Assembly: GCA_030431635.1 (NCBI GenBank)
Contig: JAUIIL010000002.1
Coordinates: forward strand, 372,001-436,000
From: Bacteriovoracia bacterium
GTDB lineage: Bacteria > Bdellovibrionota > Bacteriovoracia > Bacteriovoracales > Bacteriovoracaceae
DNA: 64,000 bases
Reading direction: 5' to 3'
Of the stretch, positions 25,579 to 35,292 are shown in pieces (position 1 is the first letter of the stretch; every line of letters starts with the position of its first letter). The notes under the pieces were generated by a model, which saw only the letters and a program-made list of their open reading frames with translations, was not told the origin of the DNA and did no database searches. Made by a program: the position numbers and the translations under genes.

Positions 25579-27231
25579 ATGAAGAATTTAGCTTGGAGAT
25601 ACCTATTAACTTTGTGTTTTTACTCACTTTTTTCTTGTGGTGAGAATGCTGATTTGGGAAGTACTTCGATCAATCTAAGTGGAGCTCAGTATATCGCCCA
25701 AACTCAATTTTCCAAAGGTCTTATGCTCTATGTGAAGAGTGTCGATCAAGATTGGATGAGGGTGGCCATTAATCTTTCAAATTCTTCTGGTGAAATCAAT
25801 TTTCCGAATGGGAAATATAATATGGCGCTAGTAGGGATAAAAGAGAATAGTGGAAATTTTGAATCTTACTGTGGGCTAGTAAGAATTAATGGAAATGATG
25901 TCGTTGAATTGGCTGGTGGGGAAGTTGTTCTAAGTGCAACTATGTCCAAAGGACAATGTGTAACTGATAATCTTTTTGCTCATGATTCGTTTATAGACAA
26001 GGTCAATAATAAGTTAAGACCTCTAAGGTTAGAGGGTTGTCTAAACAATGCAACAACATGCTCAGACCCAGGTACTAGCAATCGAGTTTTATCGGCAAAA
26101 GTTCAACTTAATTCTTTCAAATCTGCTCCACTATTTAATACAATCGATGAAGGTCTTCCTATTGAAATGTGTATTAATTTATTGGACTCATTTCCTAACA
26201 AATCAACTTCATATTTAGAGTTACCTGTAGGAAATTTAGAAAAAAATATTTTTAATACTACTGTAAAACTTTATTCAGCAGCAAACTGCAATGATTCGTC
26301 ATTAAAAAGAATTTATGAATATCCGAGTGGATTTTTCGATTCTTGGAAGAGTAAGTCTGCTGATATGTCTTACTTATCTCAACCTTTTGGTAGTAGTGAA
26401 GTCGTTTTGAAACTAAATACAGACATATCTATCCCGGAACCTTTTTCAAAATTCTCAGAAGGTTTTTTGTGGGAAATCGGTGAATTTATAGCAGGTTCTC
26501 CAATTCTTACTAAAAAAATAACAATTGAAAATAATTATGCTCATACGATGAGTTTTAATACTGCTGGGACAAGCTTTATCACTTTGGCATCGGGTGCGAC
26601 GGGAAGTTTTGGATTAAGTGGAGGGGCATGGCCAGGAACAAACGGAGATTGTGGCACTTCTCTCTTAAGTGGCCAAAGATGCCAAATAGAAATTTTTTAT
26701 TCTAGTAGTTCAAGTGCAGGTATTGCTGCTGAAGATTCTTTTGCTTTTGGAGTTCACTACACAGTAAATTCTCAACCAGAGCTTTTAACCGGTGTTGTTA
26801 AAGTAAGACCTTTAAACATCGGCGTTTTAAGTTTTAAAGATTTTTCAGGAATAACAACTATTTCTTCCATTTGGGATTTAGGAACGATGAGTTCTCCAAC
26901 CAAACTGAGATTTGAAAATACTGGTGAAGCAACAATATATCTTAATTCATCAAACTTCTTTTTTGATAACCAAAATATGGCATTAACTGATAGTGGACAT
27001 GATATTTCTTTTTCTGGTGGGATAACAAATCCATGGCCAGGGGCCTTGAGTGGTCAGGAGTGCCCGGATGGAAATTTCCCACTCAAAGCTGGAGAGTATT
27101 GCTTGGTTGAAGTCGATAACTATGGAAATTTAGGTACCTCAACCTATCACGATGTCATGCTACTAGGAAATTATGACGACAGCTTAAATATTCAAAACGT
27201 TAACTTAAGAATTAGAGGCCAAGAGCCGTAA
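25579..27231 (+). CDS. Large surface or periplasmic lipoprotein with choice-of-anchor-D-like repeats
   Basis: A 550-residue protein with a lipobox (FYSLFSCG, Cys at about 20). It is Ser/Gly/Asn-rich and beta-strand rich. Two similar units near residues 350-385 and 480-515 share the pattern of ASH/choice-of-anchor-D domains: a short GG-x-WPG turn, a Cys, then QRCQIEIFYS or EYCLVEVDNYG. Such domains are usually adhesive or structural. It precedes the FecR-domain gene by about 18 bp, so they are probably one operon. Function unknown. Confidence 0.65.
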   Translation: MKNLAWRYLLTLCFYSLFSCGENADLGSTSINLSGAQYIAQTQFSKGLMLYVKSVDQDWMRVAINLSNSSGEINFPNGKYNMALVGIKENSGNFESYCGLVRINGNDVVELAGGEVVLSATMSKGQCVTDNLFAHDSFIDKVNNKLRPLRLEGCLNNATTCSDPGTSNRVLSAKVQLNSFKSAPLFNTIDEGLPIEMCINLLDSFPNKSTSYLELPVGNLEKNIFNTTVKLYSAANCNDSSLKRIYEYPSGFFDSWKSKSADMSYLSQPFGSSEVVLKLNTDISIPEPFSKFSEGFLWEIGEFIAGSPILTKKITIENNYAHTMSFNTAGTSFITLASGATGSFGLSGGAWPGTNGDCGTSLLSGQRCQIEIFYSSSSSAGIAAEDSFAFGVHYTVNSQPELLTGVVKVRPLNIGVLSFKDFSGITTISSIWDLGTMSSPTKLRFENTGEATIYLNSSNFFFDNQNMALTDSGHDISFSGGITNPWPGALSGQECPDGNFPLKAGEYCLVEVDNYGNLGTSTYHDVMLLGNYDDSLNIQNVNLRIRGQEP

Positions 27232-27249
27232 AGTAAAAGAGATGAGATT

Positions 27250-28641
27250 ATGAAAACTTTATTCTTTTTGACAATTATTTCTTTTTCCCTTTATGCATCT
27301 AAAATGGTGGCGACTGTTAAGATGTATCGTGGTTCTGTCTTTAAGCAGTTACCTGATGGAAAAAAAGTTCAAGTGAAGGACAAGGGTGAAAAGATAACAG
27401 AAGGAACAGTCATTATTACAGAACAGGGTAGTTTTGCCCAGCTTCGTTTTATAGATAACTCTGTTGTTAACGTTGGCCCAAAATCAGAAATGAAGATAGA
27501 GCAATTCTCTCGAAATAAACCGGGTCTTTTATCTGTTGTGAAAGGTGAAATACGCTCACAAGTTACGAAGGATTATTTGGAAATTGGAAAAGATGAAAGA
27601 GATAAACTTTATGTTAAGTCTAAATCTGCGGCCATGGGTATTAGGGGAACGGATTTTATTTATTCCTTCAATCCTGGAAACAACACAACAACAGCAGTTC
27701 TCCTAGAAGGAGAGGTGGCTTTTGCAAAAGTTGCTCCAGGCGCTTCTTATGAAGATGTTAAAAATAATGTCATTAATAACTCAGTGACGCTTTATCCTGG
27801 GGAATTTTCTGTTTCAAAGCCTGAGCTAAAAGCACCATCTGTTCCTGCAGTATTAAACGTTAAACAAAAAGAGCTCTTGGTTAAAAACCACAACAACGGT
27901 AATGAAAAGAAAAAAGCGAAAACGGAAGAGGTGGCCAAAAGAGCTCCTGCAAGTGTTGTTAAAAAATCAATAGTTCCTCCAGGGCTTACTGGAAACGTTG
28001 TTGCTAACGAGGCCAAAGGCGTGGATGAAGGTGTAAAACAAGTTGCGAAGACAGAAGTGACCAAAGCTGTTCAAAAAAGAGTTGAAGCTGGGGATGCGAA
28101 AGGTTTCGTTAAAAGTGGAGCTTTTAAGCCTGCAAACGGCTCAATTGTTCATATTGGGACAGGTATTGTTATTCCTCCAAGTGAAAATAGTGTTTTTGAT
28201 AAAAACACAAATTCCTATATATCAACGGGAGATGATGTTGTACTAGATGATAGTGGGAATTATCATCCTCCTCAAGAAGATGTTGTCATCACTGAAGACG
28301 GAAAAATTGCAACAGTATCGACTGATGGAAATCAAGTTATTCACGAACCACCTCCACCAGTTTTGGGAGGAGCAGATAATATGACATTCTTATCTGAAGC
28401 TCCGCCTCCACCTGATCAAGTTATGGATGGCAGAGAGCCGGCCAGTATTGATGGAGATGGAAAGGTTGTTGCAGCAGATGATCCAAATACAAACCAATTG
28501 CCTTCAAATGATGTTCTAGATGGTGGGTTTGTTCAAAACGGACTAAATGATATCAGTATTCAAGATAACAATACTGGTTTCGATCCGGCGGCAGCTGACC
28601 AAAATAGTACGGTGATCCGATTTAATATTCAAGTTAACTAG
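27250..28641 (+). CDS. Secreted FecR-domain protein
   Basis: A 463-residue protein with a signal peptide (TLFFLTIISFSLYAS). The FecR domain spans about residues 20-165: MYRGSVFKQLPDGKKVQV, GSFAQLRFIDNSVVNVGP, and SAAMGIRGTDFIYSF. The remainder is low-complexity and Pro/Asp/Val-rich. FecR domains outside iron signalling occur in exported, surface-related proteins. There is no sigma factor nearby, so the classic FecIR role is unlikely. The 28663 hairpin separates it from a TPR/beta-barrel gene that may be its functional partner. Confidence 0.8.
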   Translation: MKTLFFLTIISFSLYASKMVATVKMYRGSVFKQLPDGKKVQVKDKGEKITEGTVIITEQGSFAQLRFIDNSVVNVGPKSEMKIEQFSRNKPGLLSVVKGEIRSQVTKDYLEIGKDERDKLYVKSKSAAMGIRGTDFIYSFNPGNNTTTAVLLEGEVAFAKVAPGASYEDVKNNVINNSVTLYPGEFSVSKPELKAPSVPAVLNVKQKELLVKNHNNGNEKKKAKTEEVAKRAPASVVKKSIVPPGLTGNVVANEAKGVDEGVKQVAKTEVTKAVQKRVEAGDAKGFVKSGAFKPANGSIVHIGTGIVIPPSENSVFDKNTNSYISTGDDVVLDDSGNYHPPQEDVVITEDGKIATVSTDGNQVIHEPPPPVLGGADNMTFLSEAPPPPDQVMDGREPASIDGDGKVVAADDPNTNQLPSNDVLDGGFVQNGLNDISIQDNNTGFDPAAADQNSTVIRFNIQVN

Positions 28642-28662
28642 AGAACTTCTTAGATTTACTGC

Positions 28663-28699
28663 TATAATATAAGGGAAGTAAACCTTCCCTTATATTATA
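28663..28699 (+). terminator. Perfect 16-bp inverted repeat between fecR-like and TPR-barrel genes
   Basis: Stem 28663-28678 (TATAATATAAGGGAAG) pairs fully with 28684-28699, leaving a 5-nt loop. It lies 21 nt after the FecR-protein stop and ends 10 nt before the next ATG. It may act as an attenuator or processing site that lowers expression of the downstream gene. No T run follows. It could instead be an operator for a dimeric regulator. Confidence 0.6.
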
Positions 28700-28709
28700 T
28701 GTAGTTGAA

Positions 28710-30335
28710 ATGGTAAAATTTAAGATTGTTTTCTTTTGGGTCTTTTTCTTTGTTTCTTTGCTTTCTCACTCTATAGCAGTAGAGCCTGAAAAAGTTGAAC
28801 TAAGCGAAAGTGGTCAGAAGTCTTTGGCCGAAATTTATACTCGTTATAAATCTGGTAGTTATGATGGGGCCCTTAATCTTATTAAAAAATTAGAAAAAGA
28901 GTATAAAGGCAAAAATAAAGAGAAGCTTGAAGGTCTTTTGAATTATTGGAAAGGGATTATTTATAATAGACTCCAGTATTTTGAGGAATCAAAAACTTCT
29001 TTTAAAAAAGCTCTTTCTCTAGGTCATAAACCTAACGATATTTATTATGAGTTTGCTCAAAGTTTATATGCTTTGGACGAATTAAAAAAATCTCGCCATT
29101 TATTTATGAAGTCTGCCTTGAATGGTTACCGACCTGCTATTTCTCTTTATTATGTGGCTTTTATTTCCCAAACAATAGGAGACTACAGACTCGCTGTTAA
29201 GGCCTATAGAAGAATTGAAAAACTAAAAGATGAAGAAAAAGCTTCTGTTTTACAAGCTTCAAGAATGCAAGTTGCTGATATTTACTTAACAGCTGTTGAT
29301 AAACAAAAAAATCAAGTTGAATTTCTTCAAGAAAGGGTTTTATCAGAGTTTGAAAATGCTCTTTTATTTGATCCCGATTCTATTCTTGCCAAAGATATTA
29401 GAAGAAAAGTTCTTAAACTTAAAGATAAGTATGGCCTCATTTTACTCAAATTGAGAAACGGCCGTCCGACCGTGTTCCCAAGACGTTTTATTAAATTAAC
29501 TCAAGAATTTGGCCAAGATACAAATGCAATATCCACAGGAGATCCTACTTCAACAGCTTTAGGGTCTACCATGTATTCTTATACAGACTTTTATGTAAGA
29601 AGAGCTTACTATTCAGGAAATTCTGTGAGTCTTTCACCTGAATTAAAAGCTAACTTTACCTACTATACCAATAGTGCAACAGATATTAGAGAGCTTAACA
29701 ACTATACGTACACACCTGCTTTAAGAACAACACAGGAACATACATTATTTGGAAAACCAGCTTCCTTTCTTATTGATTATGAGTTTAATAGAACGGAAAC
29801 AAATATCGATAATAATGGTTATACTTTTAATAGTGATTCAAGTACTTATATGTTTGGTCATCGCTCCAACTTTATGAAGTATGGAGAAAGTATTTTTCGT
29901 TATAAGTTCAAAGATCTCACTAGTTATTTAAATAGTAGTACTAATTCAACCAGGACTTACTCCTACGAACAAGTTTGGAATTTAGGAGATGGTTATATTC
30001 TTTTAAGCTTTTTAACCTACGCAAAAACAAGATATACGACGGAAGGGAATGCTTCAGATGTTAATACTTTAACGAGTCGAATGGATTTTATTTTACCTCG
30101 AGTTTTTAATTACGCGACACCAACACTCTCATACACTTATACTTCTGCTGATTATTTTAATAATACGGATAGAGGAAATGAAACAACACACGGATTGGGA
30201 CTCAAGTTCACTAGAGTGATTAGTAAAAAAAGACGTGCTAATTTGGCCCTTGATTATTCTTCGGTTGACTCTGCAACTGCAACTTACACTTATGATAAAA
30301 CAAAGCTTAGCTTTAATATGGAGTTTTTGTTTTAA
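28710..30335 (+). CDS. TPR protein with C-terminal outer-membrane beta-barrel
   Basis: A 541-residue protein with a signal peptide (FFWVFFFVSLLSHSIA). Residues 30-240 form TPR repeats (YFEESKTSFKKALSLG, SRHLFMKSALNGYRPAISLY). From about 265 to the end are alternating, aromatic-rich strands ending in Phe (KLSFNMEFLF), typical of a BAM-inserted outer-membrane barrel of about 14 strands. The architecture resembles surface lipoprotein assembly modifier proteins, but this is fold-level similarity only. It follows the FecR-domain gene and is convergent with a histidine kinase gene (4-bp overlap). Confidence 0.72.
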   Translation: MVKFKIVFFWVFFFVSLLSHSIAVEPEKVELSESGQKSLAEIYTRYKSGSYDGALNLIKKLEKEYKGKNKEKLEGLLNYWKGIIYNRLQYFEESKTSFKKALSLGHKPNDIYYEFAQSLYALDELKKSRHLFMKSALNGYRPAISLYYVAFISQTIGDYRLAVKAYRRIEKLKDEEKASVLQASRMQVADIYLTAVDKQKNQVEFLQERVLSEFENALLFDPDSILAKDIRRKVLKLKDKYGLILLKLRNGRPTVFPRRFIKLTQEFGQDTNAISTGDPTSTALGSTMYSYTDFYVRRAYYSGNSVSLSPELKANFTYYTNSATDIRELNNYTYTPALRTTQEHTLFGKPASFLIDYEFNRTETNIDNNGYTFNSDSSTYMFGHRSNFMKYGESIFRYKFKDLTSYLNSSTNSTRTYSYEQVWNLGDGYILLSFLTYAKTRYTTEGNASDVNTLTSRMDFILPRVFNYATPTLSYTYTSADYFNNTDRGNETTHGLGLKFTRVISKKRRANLALDYSSVDSATATYTYDKTKLSFNMEFLF

Positions 30336-32173
30336 TTTGAAAGGTCGGTAGGAATTTTAATAAAAAAGATAGTTCCTTCTCCAGACTCACTAGTGGCCCA
30401 CACACTTCCTTTATGCTTATTGATAATGTGTTTTACGATAGAGAGCCCAAGCCCTGTCCCTCCGGTTTCTCTATCTCTAGAGTTTTCTACACGATAAAAG
30501 CGCTCAAAAATACGTTGTAAGTGTTCTTTAGAGATTCCAGGCCCTTCATCAGAAACACTGATGATAATGTGATCGTTTTCTACAAAACTTGTTATTTTAA
30601 TCTGTGTTTTTTCGTAAGTGTACTTACAAGCATTATCAATAAGGTTAATAAGGGCCTGTTCTATGAGTTTTTTATCAGCCGTAATTGTTGATACTTGGAG
30701 ATCTGAGGTAATTTCAATATTTTTTCCTAAATAAATAGTTGATAGACTATCCTTAATGGCTGATACCAATTTCCCTAAATCAACTTCTCTAAACTCTAGC
30801 TTATTTTGAGATTCAATAACGGAAAGACTTAAAAGGTCGTTAAATAAGCTTGTTAATCTTTCTGAATTAAAAATAATTCGTGTTATGGCCTGGTGAAGGC
30901 TTTCATCGATTTTATCTTTTTGAGCTTCAAGAATCTGAGCAAACCCTTTGATTGAAGTGAGAGGAGTTCTTATTTCATGTGAAACATTGGCCACAAAATC
31001 AACTCTCATCTGTTCAGTTAGTTTTGTATCGGTGACGTCTCTAAAGACACCGACAGCTCCGATAATATTTTTTTCACGGTCTCTCAAGGGGGTTATAGAA
31101 ATATCAAAGAAAGCATCAATATTTTCAAAACGATGTCCTTTTATCGTGGTTGTTAATCCTTCCTTTAAAGACTTATGGTAACTTTGAATGATTTGTTCGT
31201 TATCAAAGAGTCTCCAAAGCTTAATACTCTCTGTCACAATAATATTTTTTTTAAAAAATATTTTTTCAAATCTATTATTATAAAAAAGTGAGTTTTGATG
31301 AATATCTACAGCGAAGATAGCGTCGGTAATAGACTCCAAAAGTGTTGAAGTTTTCTCATTTTCATCGTTGATTTGATTCAACTGACCTTGAATATTTTTC
31401 TCAGCTTGCTTGAGTGCTTCATAAATATGAGACCATTCATCTCTTTTGTATAAAAGCTTAAGTTTAACATTAAAAGGAAGATTTCTCTCCATTTCTGATA
31501 TCTGGTTAAGAAGTCTATTAATTGGTTTAGAAATATTTATCATCGACCACAAAAGAATAAGGTAAATAACAATAAAGAGAATAGGCACAACTAAGAGGAT
31601 TGATTTATCAATAACAGAAATACTATTTTGTAGCTTCTCAACACTAACAGCTTTTCTTAGAAAGCCATTATAGGTTTTTCCCTTATTTTCCCACTGAACT
31701 CTAACCGCTCCATAAATCATTTCTTTGCGCAGAGTTTTGCTGAAGCGGTGACTAAAGCCAACTTTATCAGTGAGTGCCATTTTAACTTCAGCTCTATTAA
31801 GATGGTTATCGGAGTTTTCTTGTTCTAGAGAAGAATCGCAAATGACATAGCCTTGTTCGTTAATCAGAGTATAGCGAATACTTTTATTTGGGGGTACGTT
31901 CTTACACCAATCATGAATATTAAGTTGGGCATTCTTAAAAGACTCTTTAATAGTAACCAGAGAAGTTCCAACTTCGTCGCGTATTTGGTTAAGAAATCCT
32001 TTTTTTAGATAATAGCGATAAACAATGACAGTGGAGATAATAGAAATAGCGAGAATAAGCCCATGAAACTTGGCTGAACTATAAAAAAAATGCCATGGAA
32101 AGTTTCCTGTTTTATTCGTAGTCTTTGAAGCGATAACCAATTCCTCGTATTGTTTCAATGAGATCAGAAGCAC
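30332..32173 (-). CDS. PhoR-like sensor histidine kinase
   Basis: About 600 residues. Two membrane helices (near 35-50 and 190-215) bracket a periplasmic sensor. A HAMP-like linker, a PAS domain (ITDAIFAVDIHQNSLFYNN), HisKA with DFVANVSHEIRTPLTSIKG, and an HATPase with VSDEGPGISKEHL and GGTGLGLSIVKHI follow. The start is uncertain: GTG 32173, TTG 32158 or TTG 32140 all lie inside the upstream regulator gene, giving a 29-62 bp overlap, and no ATG is available. PhoR/PhoB-type pairs respond to phosphate or envelope signals. Confidence 0.9.
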   Translation of the reverse strand: MLLISLKQYEELVIASKTTNKTGNFPWHFFYSSAKFHGLILAISIISTVIVYRYYLKKGFLNQIRDEVGTSLVTIKESFKNAQLNIHDWCKNVPPNKSIRYTLINEQGYVICDSSLEQENSDNHLNRAEVKMALTDKVGFSHRFSKTLRKEMIYGAVRVQWENKGKTYNGFLRKAVSVEKLQNSISVIDKSILLVVPILFIVIYLILLWSMINISKPINRLLNQISEMERNLPFNVKLKLLYKRDEWSHIYEALKQAEKNIQGQLNQINDENEKTSTLLESITDAIFAVDIHQNSLFYNNRFEKIFFKKNIIVTESIKLWRLFDNEQIIQSYHKSLKEGLTTTIKGHRFENIDAFFDISITPLRDREKNIIGAVGVFRDVTDTKLTEQMRVDFVANVSHEIRTPLTSIKGFAQILEAQKDKIDESLHQAITRIIFNSERLTSLFNDLLSLSVIESQNKLEFREVDLGKLVSAIKDSLSTIYLGKNIEITSDLQVSTITADKKLIEQALINLIDNACKYTYEKTQIKITSFVENDHIIISVSDEGPGISKEHLQRIFERFYRVENSRDRETGGTGLGLSIVKHIINKHKGSVWATSESGEGTIFFIKIPTDLSN

Positions 32174-32825
32174 TCTTGATCTTCTTTCTTAAACCGGCAA
32201 CGTGGGTATCAACAGTTCTATTTGTCACAAACACATCTTGTCCTTGTATTTGAGAAATGAGCTGTTCCCTTGTAAACACATGGCCAGGCTTAGAAGCTAG
32301 AATACTTAAAATTTTGAACTCAGTCGAGGTTAAATGGATATTTTCATCTTCAACTTTAACAACACACTTATTGATATCAATAGAAAGTTCTCTATAACGG
32401 ATAGTGTTCTTTGTCTCTTCTAGTAATTTTTTTCTTCTTAAACCAGCCCTAACCCTAGCTTGAAGAACGTTAATGTCAAAAGGTTTTGTTATATAGTCAT
32501 CGGCCCCAGCATCAAGACCGGCGACAATGTTCTCTGATTGGGTAAGAGCTGTCACAATGAGAATCGCTGGTTCCTGTTCTTCGTATTTTCTTCTAATGGC
32601 CTTACATAATTCAATGCCACTTATTCCAGGAAGCATCCAATCTATCATATAAAGGTCATACATAGGGGCGCTATTAATTTCTTCTAGGGCAGCAGTACCA
32701 TCACTAAAAGCATTGACCTTGATTCCTTGAGACTGAAGCTGGATACTAATAAGCTCTCTAATATCCCTGTCGTCCTCGATGACCATTATTTTATAATCTG
32801 ATTGCTCTGGTGCAGCATCTTTCAT
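32112..32825 (-). CDS. PhoB/OmpR-family response regulator
   Basis: A 237-residue DNA-binding regulator. The start at ATG 32825 is chosen for GAGGGG 5 nt upstream; the frame runs further to 32867. REC has VIEDDRD, the Asp in YMIDWMLPGISG, and Lys in YITKPFD. The C-terminal winged helix has LTSTEFKILSILASKPG and VTNRTVDTHVAGLRKKI. It is first in a two-gene operon with the PhoR-like kinase, which starts inside it. Confidence 0.92.
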   Translation of the reverse strand: MKDAAPEQSDYKIMVIEDDRDIRELISIQLQSQGIKVNAFSDGTAALEEINSAPMYDLYMIDWMLPGISGIELCKAIRRKYEEQEPAILIVTALTQSENIVAGLDAGADDYITKPFDINVLQARVRAGLRRKKLLEETKNTIRYRELSIDINKCVVKVEDENIHLTSTEFKILSILASKPGHVFTREQLISQIQGQDVFVTNRTVDTHVAGLRKKIKSASDLIETIRGIGYRFKDYE

Positions 32826-32983
32826 ACAAATCCCCTCAGTTACTCTTTCATATACTAAATATGTCACTAAATATCTATTAAGATTGAGTTAAAGTTAAAT
32901 GAAGCATTGTGTAGAGAAAGTTTTTCGATTTGCAGCTTGGCCAAATTTTCTTAGAATGAATAACTGGCTCAAGGACTAATTTG

Positions 32984-33970
32984 ATGAATATAAAACAGCA
33001 ATGGCTTCCATTCCTACTTATGCTGAACTTTTTCAGTTGCTCTCAACTAAGAGGTCAAAAAGTCTCTCAGGGGGAAGGTGTTCCTGAATGGATTTATTCA
33101 CCGGGCGATGCTTGTCAGGAGCAGGTGGAGTTATGTGCCTCGGGTGAAGGTGAGAGTGTTTATCTGGCAGATTTAAACGCCAGAAAGGCTTTGGCCTCCA
33201 TATTTGAAACTCATATTGATTCTGAGGTGACCTCTTCTTCCCAAAGTGAAGGAACCCTAGGGATGAGTGATGTTAAATTGCAAGAAGAAATGAATATTGA
33301 GCTAAGTGAAAAAGTAGATGTCGTACTTGAAGGTGTCGAAATCAAACAAAGGCATCAAGCAGAAGAGATTTTTTTCTCACTTGCAGTGTTAGATAAAGCC
33401 ACTGCTTGGAATAAGCTCAAAAAACAAATTGAAGAAACGGATGAGAAGTTAGTTGAGCTCGCTAAAAGAAGAAAACGTAGTACCTTAAAAAAAATGTATG
33501 CTCTTTATGAATTGAGATCTCAGCTTAATGAGCGGTTTATTTTCTTGAGGGGAAAGCCTCTTAAAGATAAGGTGAGTCTGAGTGATATTAAAGAGATTCA
33601 GTATGGGCAAAGCTCAACTATTAGAAAAATTGCTTTTGAGATAGAATCTGATTTTTCTCAAAACGTAGTTGAAAGCTTAGAGACAATTTTAACAGGCTTT
33701 GGACATCAAGTTGTTAAAGAAAATGATCTATATGAAATAAAAATCGAGGGAAAGTTAACTCCTAAAAAAGAATATTTGAATGTAGAAGGGTTTCAGAAAT
33801 TTTCTTTCTCCCTCTATCTTGCAACTAAGAACCGACAGGGGACTAAAATTGGAGGACTTTCTTTTAAAGACTTTTCAGTAGGGCGTTCAGAAAAAGATGC
33901 TTATTTAAAAATTGAATCGAAAATGAAAGAGTATCTAGAAGAACATATTGATGAATTAAATATTGATTAA
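32984..33970 (+). CDS. LPP20-family lipoprotein
   Basis: A 328-residue lipoprotein (lipobox LMLNFFSCS, Cys about 20) starting at ATG 32984, with AAGGA 8 nt upstream. The early part VPEWIYSPGDACQEQVELCA then ADLNARKALASIFETHI is the LPP20-like pattern also used in the next gene. A helical, basic stretch (LVELAKRRKRSTLKKMYALY) follows. It is first of four rightward lipoprotein genes including an LpoB homologue; related clusters with LpoB and LPP20 proteins occur in many Gram-negatives. Role unknown, probably outer-membrane or cell-wall associated. Confidence 0.72.
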   Translation: MNIKQQWLPFLLMLNFFSCSQLRGQKVSQGEGVPEWIYSPGDACQEQVELCASGEGESVYLADLNARKALASIFETHIDSEVTSSSQSEGTLGMSDVKLQEEMNIELSEKVDVVLEGVEIKQRHQAEEIFFSLAVLDKATAWNKLKKQIEETDEKLVELAKRRKRSTLKKMYALYELRSQLNERFIFLRGKPLKDKVSLSDIKEIQYGQSSTIRKIAFEIESDFSQNVVESLETILTGFGHQVVKENDLYEIKIEGKLTPKKEYLNVEGFQKFSFSLYLATKNRQGTKIGGLSFKDFSVGRSEKDAYLKIESKMKEYLEEHIDELNID

Positions 33971-33986
33971 TTATTGGAGGCAAATG

Positions 33987-34670
33987 ATGAAACATTTAGT
34001 GATAACAAGTTTGTGTATTCTCTTAATTCAGGCTTGTTCTAGTAGTAAAAAAATTAAGGATGTTGATAATTCTGAAACAATTAAAAAAGATTATGAGGTA
34101 AGAGATGCTTCATCTACCATTAGACCTGGTTGGATTGAAGATGCCACAGTATGGGCTGAAGAGAATAAAAAAAATACGGATAAGTTTCGCTATTTTTCTT
34201 ATGAAACTGAGCCTAAGGTAAGCCGCAGATTTGCTTGTGATGCATCGAAAGCAAATATCAAGTCAGATATTGCAGGTGAAATCACAACTTATATTGAAAA
34301 AAGTTTAGGCTCCTCTCAAGAAGGAGATGCCAGTATTGATGAAAATAATCCAGAAGTTGTTGCTTTGAGAGAGTTTGTTGAAAATACTTTGGCCGAAAAA
34401 GTTCAAGGTCTTATTATTGGAGCTCAAATAAGAAAAAGTTATTGGGAGAAAAGAAAATATTTAAAAAGACTAGGAGCTGCTAAAGACTTTACTGGCTATA
34501 CTTGTGCAACTCTCATTAGAATGCCCAAGTCAAGAATTCAAGATGCCATGGATAGAGCTTCAAAAATTGTAGAGGACAAAGTGGATGATCCAGCAACGAA
34601 AGAGAACGTAAAAAATGCCTTAAAAAAGGCAGAAGAGAATATGTTAAAAGCGAAGAAAGGACTTCTTTAA
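33987..34670 (+). CDS. Lipoprotein, LPP20-like, in LpoB cluster
   Basis: A 227-residue protein from ATG 33987 (GGAGG 6 nt upstream; ATG 33984 and an upstream TTG are less well placed). The lipobox is ILLIQACSS. RPGWIEDATVWAEE then RFACDASKANIKSDIAGEI resembles the preceding LPP20 protein, suggesting related domains. A helical C-terminus, AKENVKNALKKAEENMLKAK-like, follows. Second gene of the lipoprotein cluster. Function unknown. Confidence 0.65.
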   Translation: MKHLVITSLCILLIQACSSSKKIKDVDNSETIKKDYEVRDASSTIRPGWIEDATVWAEENKKNTDKFRYFSYETEPKVSRRFACDASKANIKSDIAGEITTYIEKSLGSSQEGDASIDENNPEVVALREFVENTLAEKVQGLIIGAQIRKSYWEKRKYLKRLGAAKDFTGYTCATLIRMPKSRIQDAMDRASKIVEDKVDDPATKENVKNALKKAEENMLKAKKGLL

Positions 34671-34683
34671 AAAGGAATAAATA

Positions 34684-35292
34684 ATGAAAAAATTAATGTA
34701 TGTAATCCCTGTTGTTTTCCTTCTAAATGCCTGTGGTAGTTTCAAGGCCAAGAGAGTTGATGCAACTGAGTCTGACGAGAAAGCCATGGATATAACAGAT
34801 AACTGGGTTTCCAAAGACACAGAAATAGCGATTCAAAAAGTATTGAAGAGAATTTCTTCCCACCGAGGATTTAAAAATTGGCTCAAAAGACATAGAGGTA
34901 CACCTTCTCTGTTTGTTGCAGAAGTTCAAAACTTAACATCAGAAGCCTATTTTCCTATTAACGACTTAAACGACGAGTTTCTTAATGAACTTTCAGGCAC
35001 GGGAGATTTTGTTCTTGTTGATGCTGATGCCAGAGAGAATTTGTTAAAAGAAATTACTTATCAAAATGATGGGATGGTTGATCCTAAAACGGCCAAGACT
35101 GTTGGGAAACAAGTTGGAGCTGATCTGATGATTTTTGGAAATGTTTATATGAAGCCAGAAACGAGAGATGGAAAAACAATTAAGGAATACAGAGTCAATA
35201 TTAGAATGACTGATGTTGAAAAAGGTGTTGAGGTTTTCCGCTCAAGAGCTAAAGTCTATAAATACTCAGACCAAAAAGCATGGTCGCTCTGA
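34684..35292 (+). CDS. LpoB-like lipoprotein (penicillin-binding protein activator family)
   Basis: A 202-residue lipoprotein (lipobox VVFLLNACG). The core matches the LpoB fold: PSLFVAEVQNLTSEAYFPIN, LNELSGTGDFVLVDADARE, and GKQVGADLMIFGNVYM. In enterobacteria LpoB is an outer-membrane lipoprotein that activates penicillin-binding protein PBP1b. Homologues in distant phyla are named by fold, so PBP activation here is inference. It overlaps the start of the next gene by 13 bp. Confidence 0.8.
   Translation: MKKLMYVIPVVFLLNACGSFKAKRVDATESDEKAMDITDNWVSKDTEIAIQKVLKRISSHRGFKNWLKRHRGTPSLFVAEVQNLTSEAYFPINDLNDEFLNELSGTGDFVLVDADARENLLKEITYQNDGMVDPKTAKTVGKQVGADLMIFGNVYMKPETRDGKTIKEYRVNIRMTDVEKGVEVFRSRAKVYKYSDQKAWSL

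Noticed and set aside
27250-28641. FecR-domain protein as part of a FecIR iron-signalling system
   Set aside because: It is exported, has no membrane anti-sigma layout, and no ECF sigma factor or TonB receptor is near.
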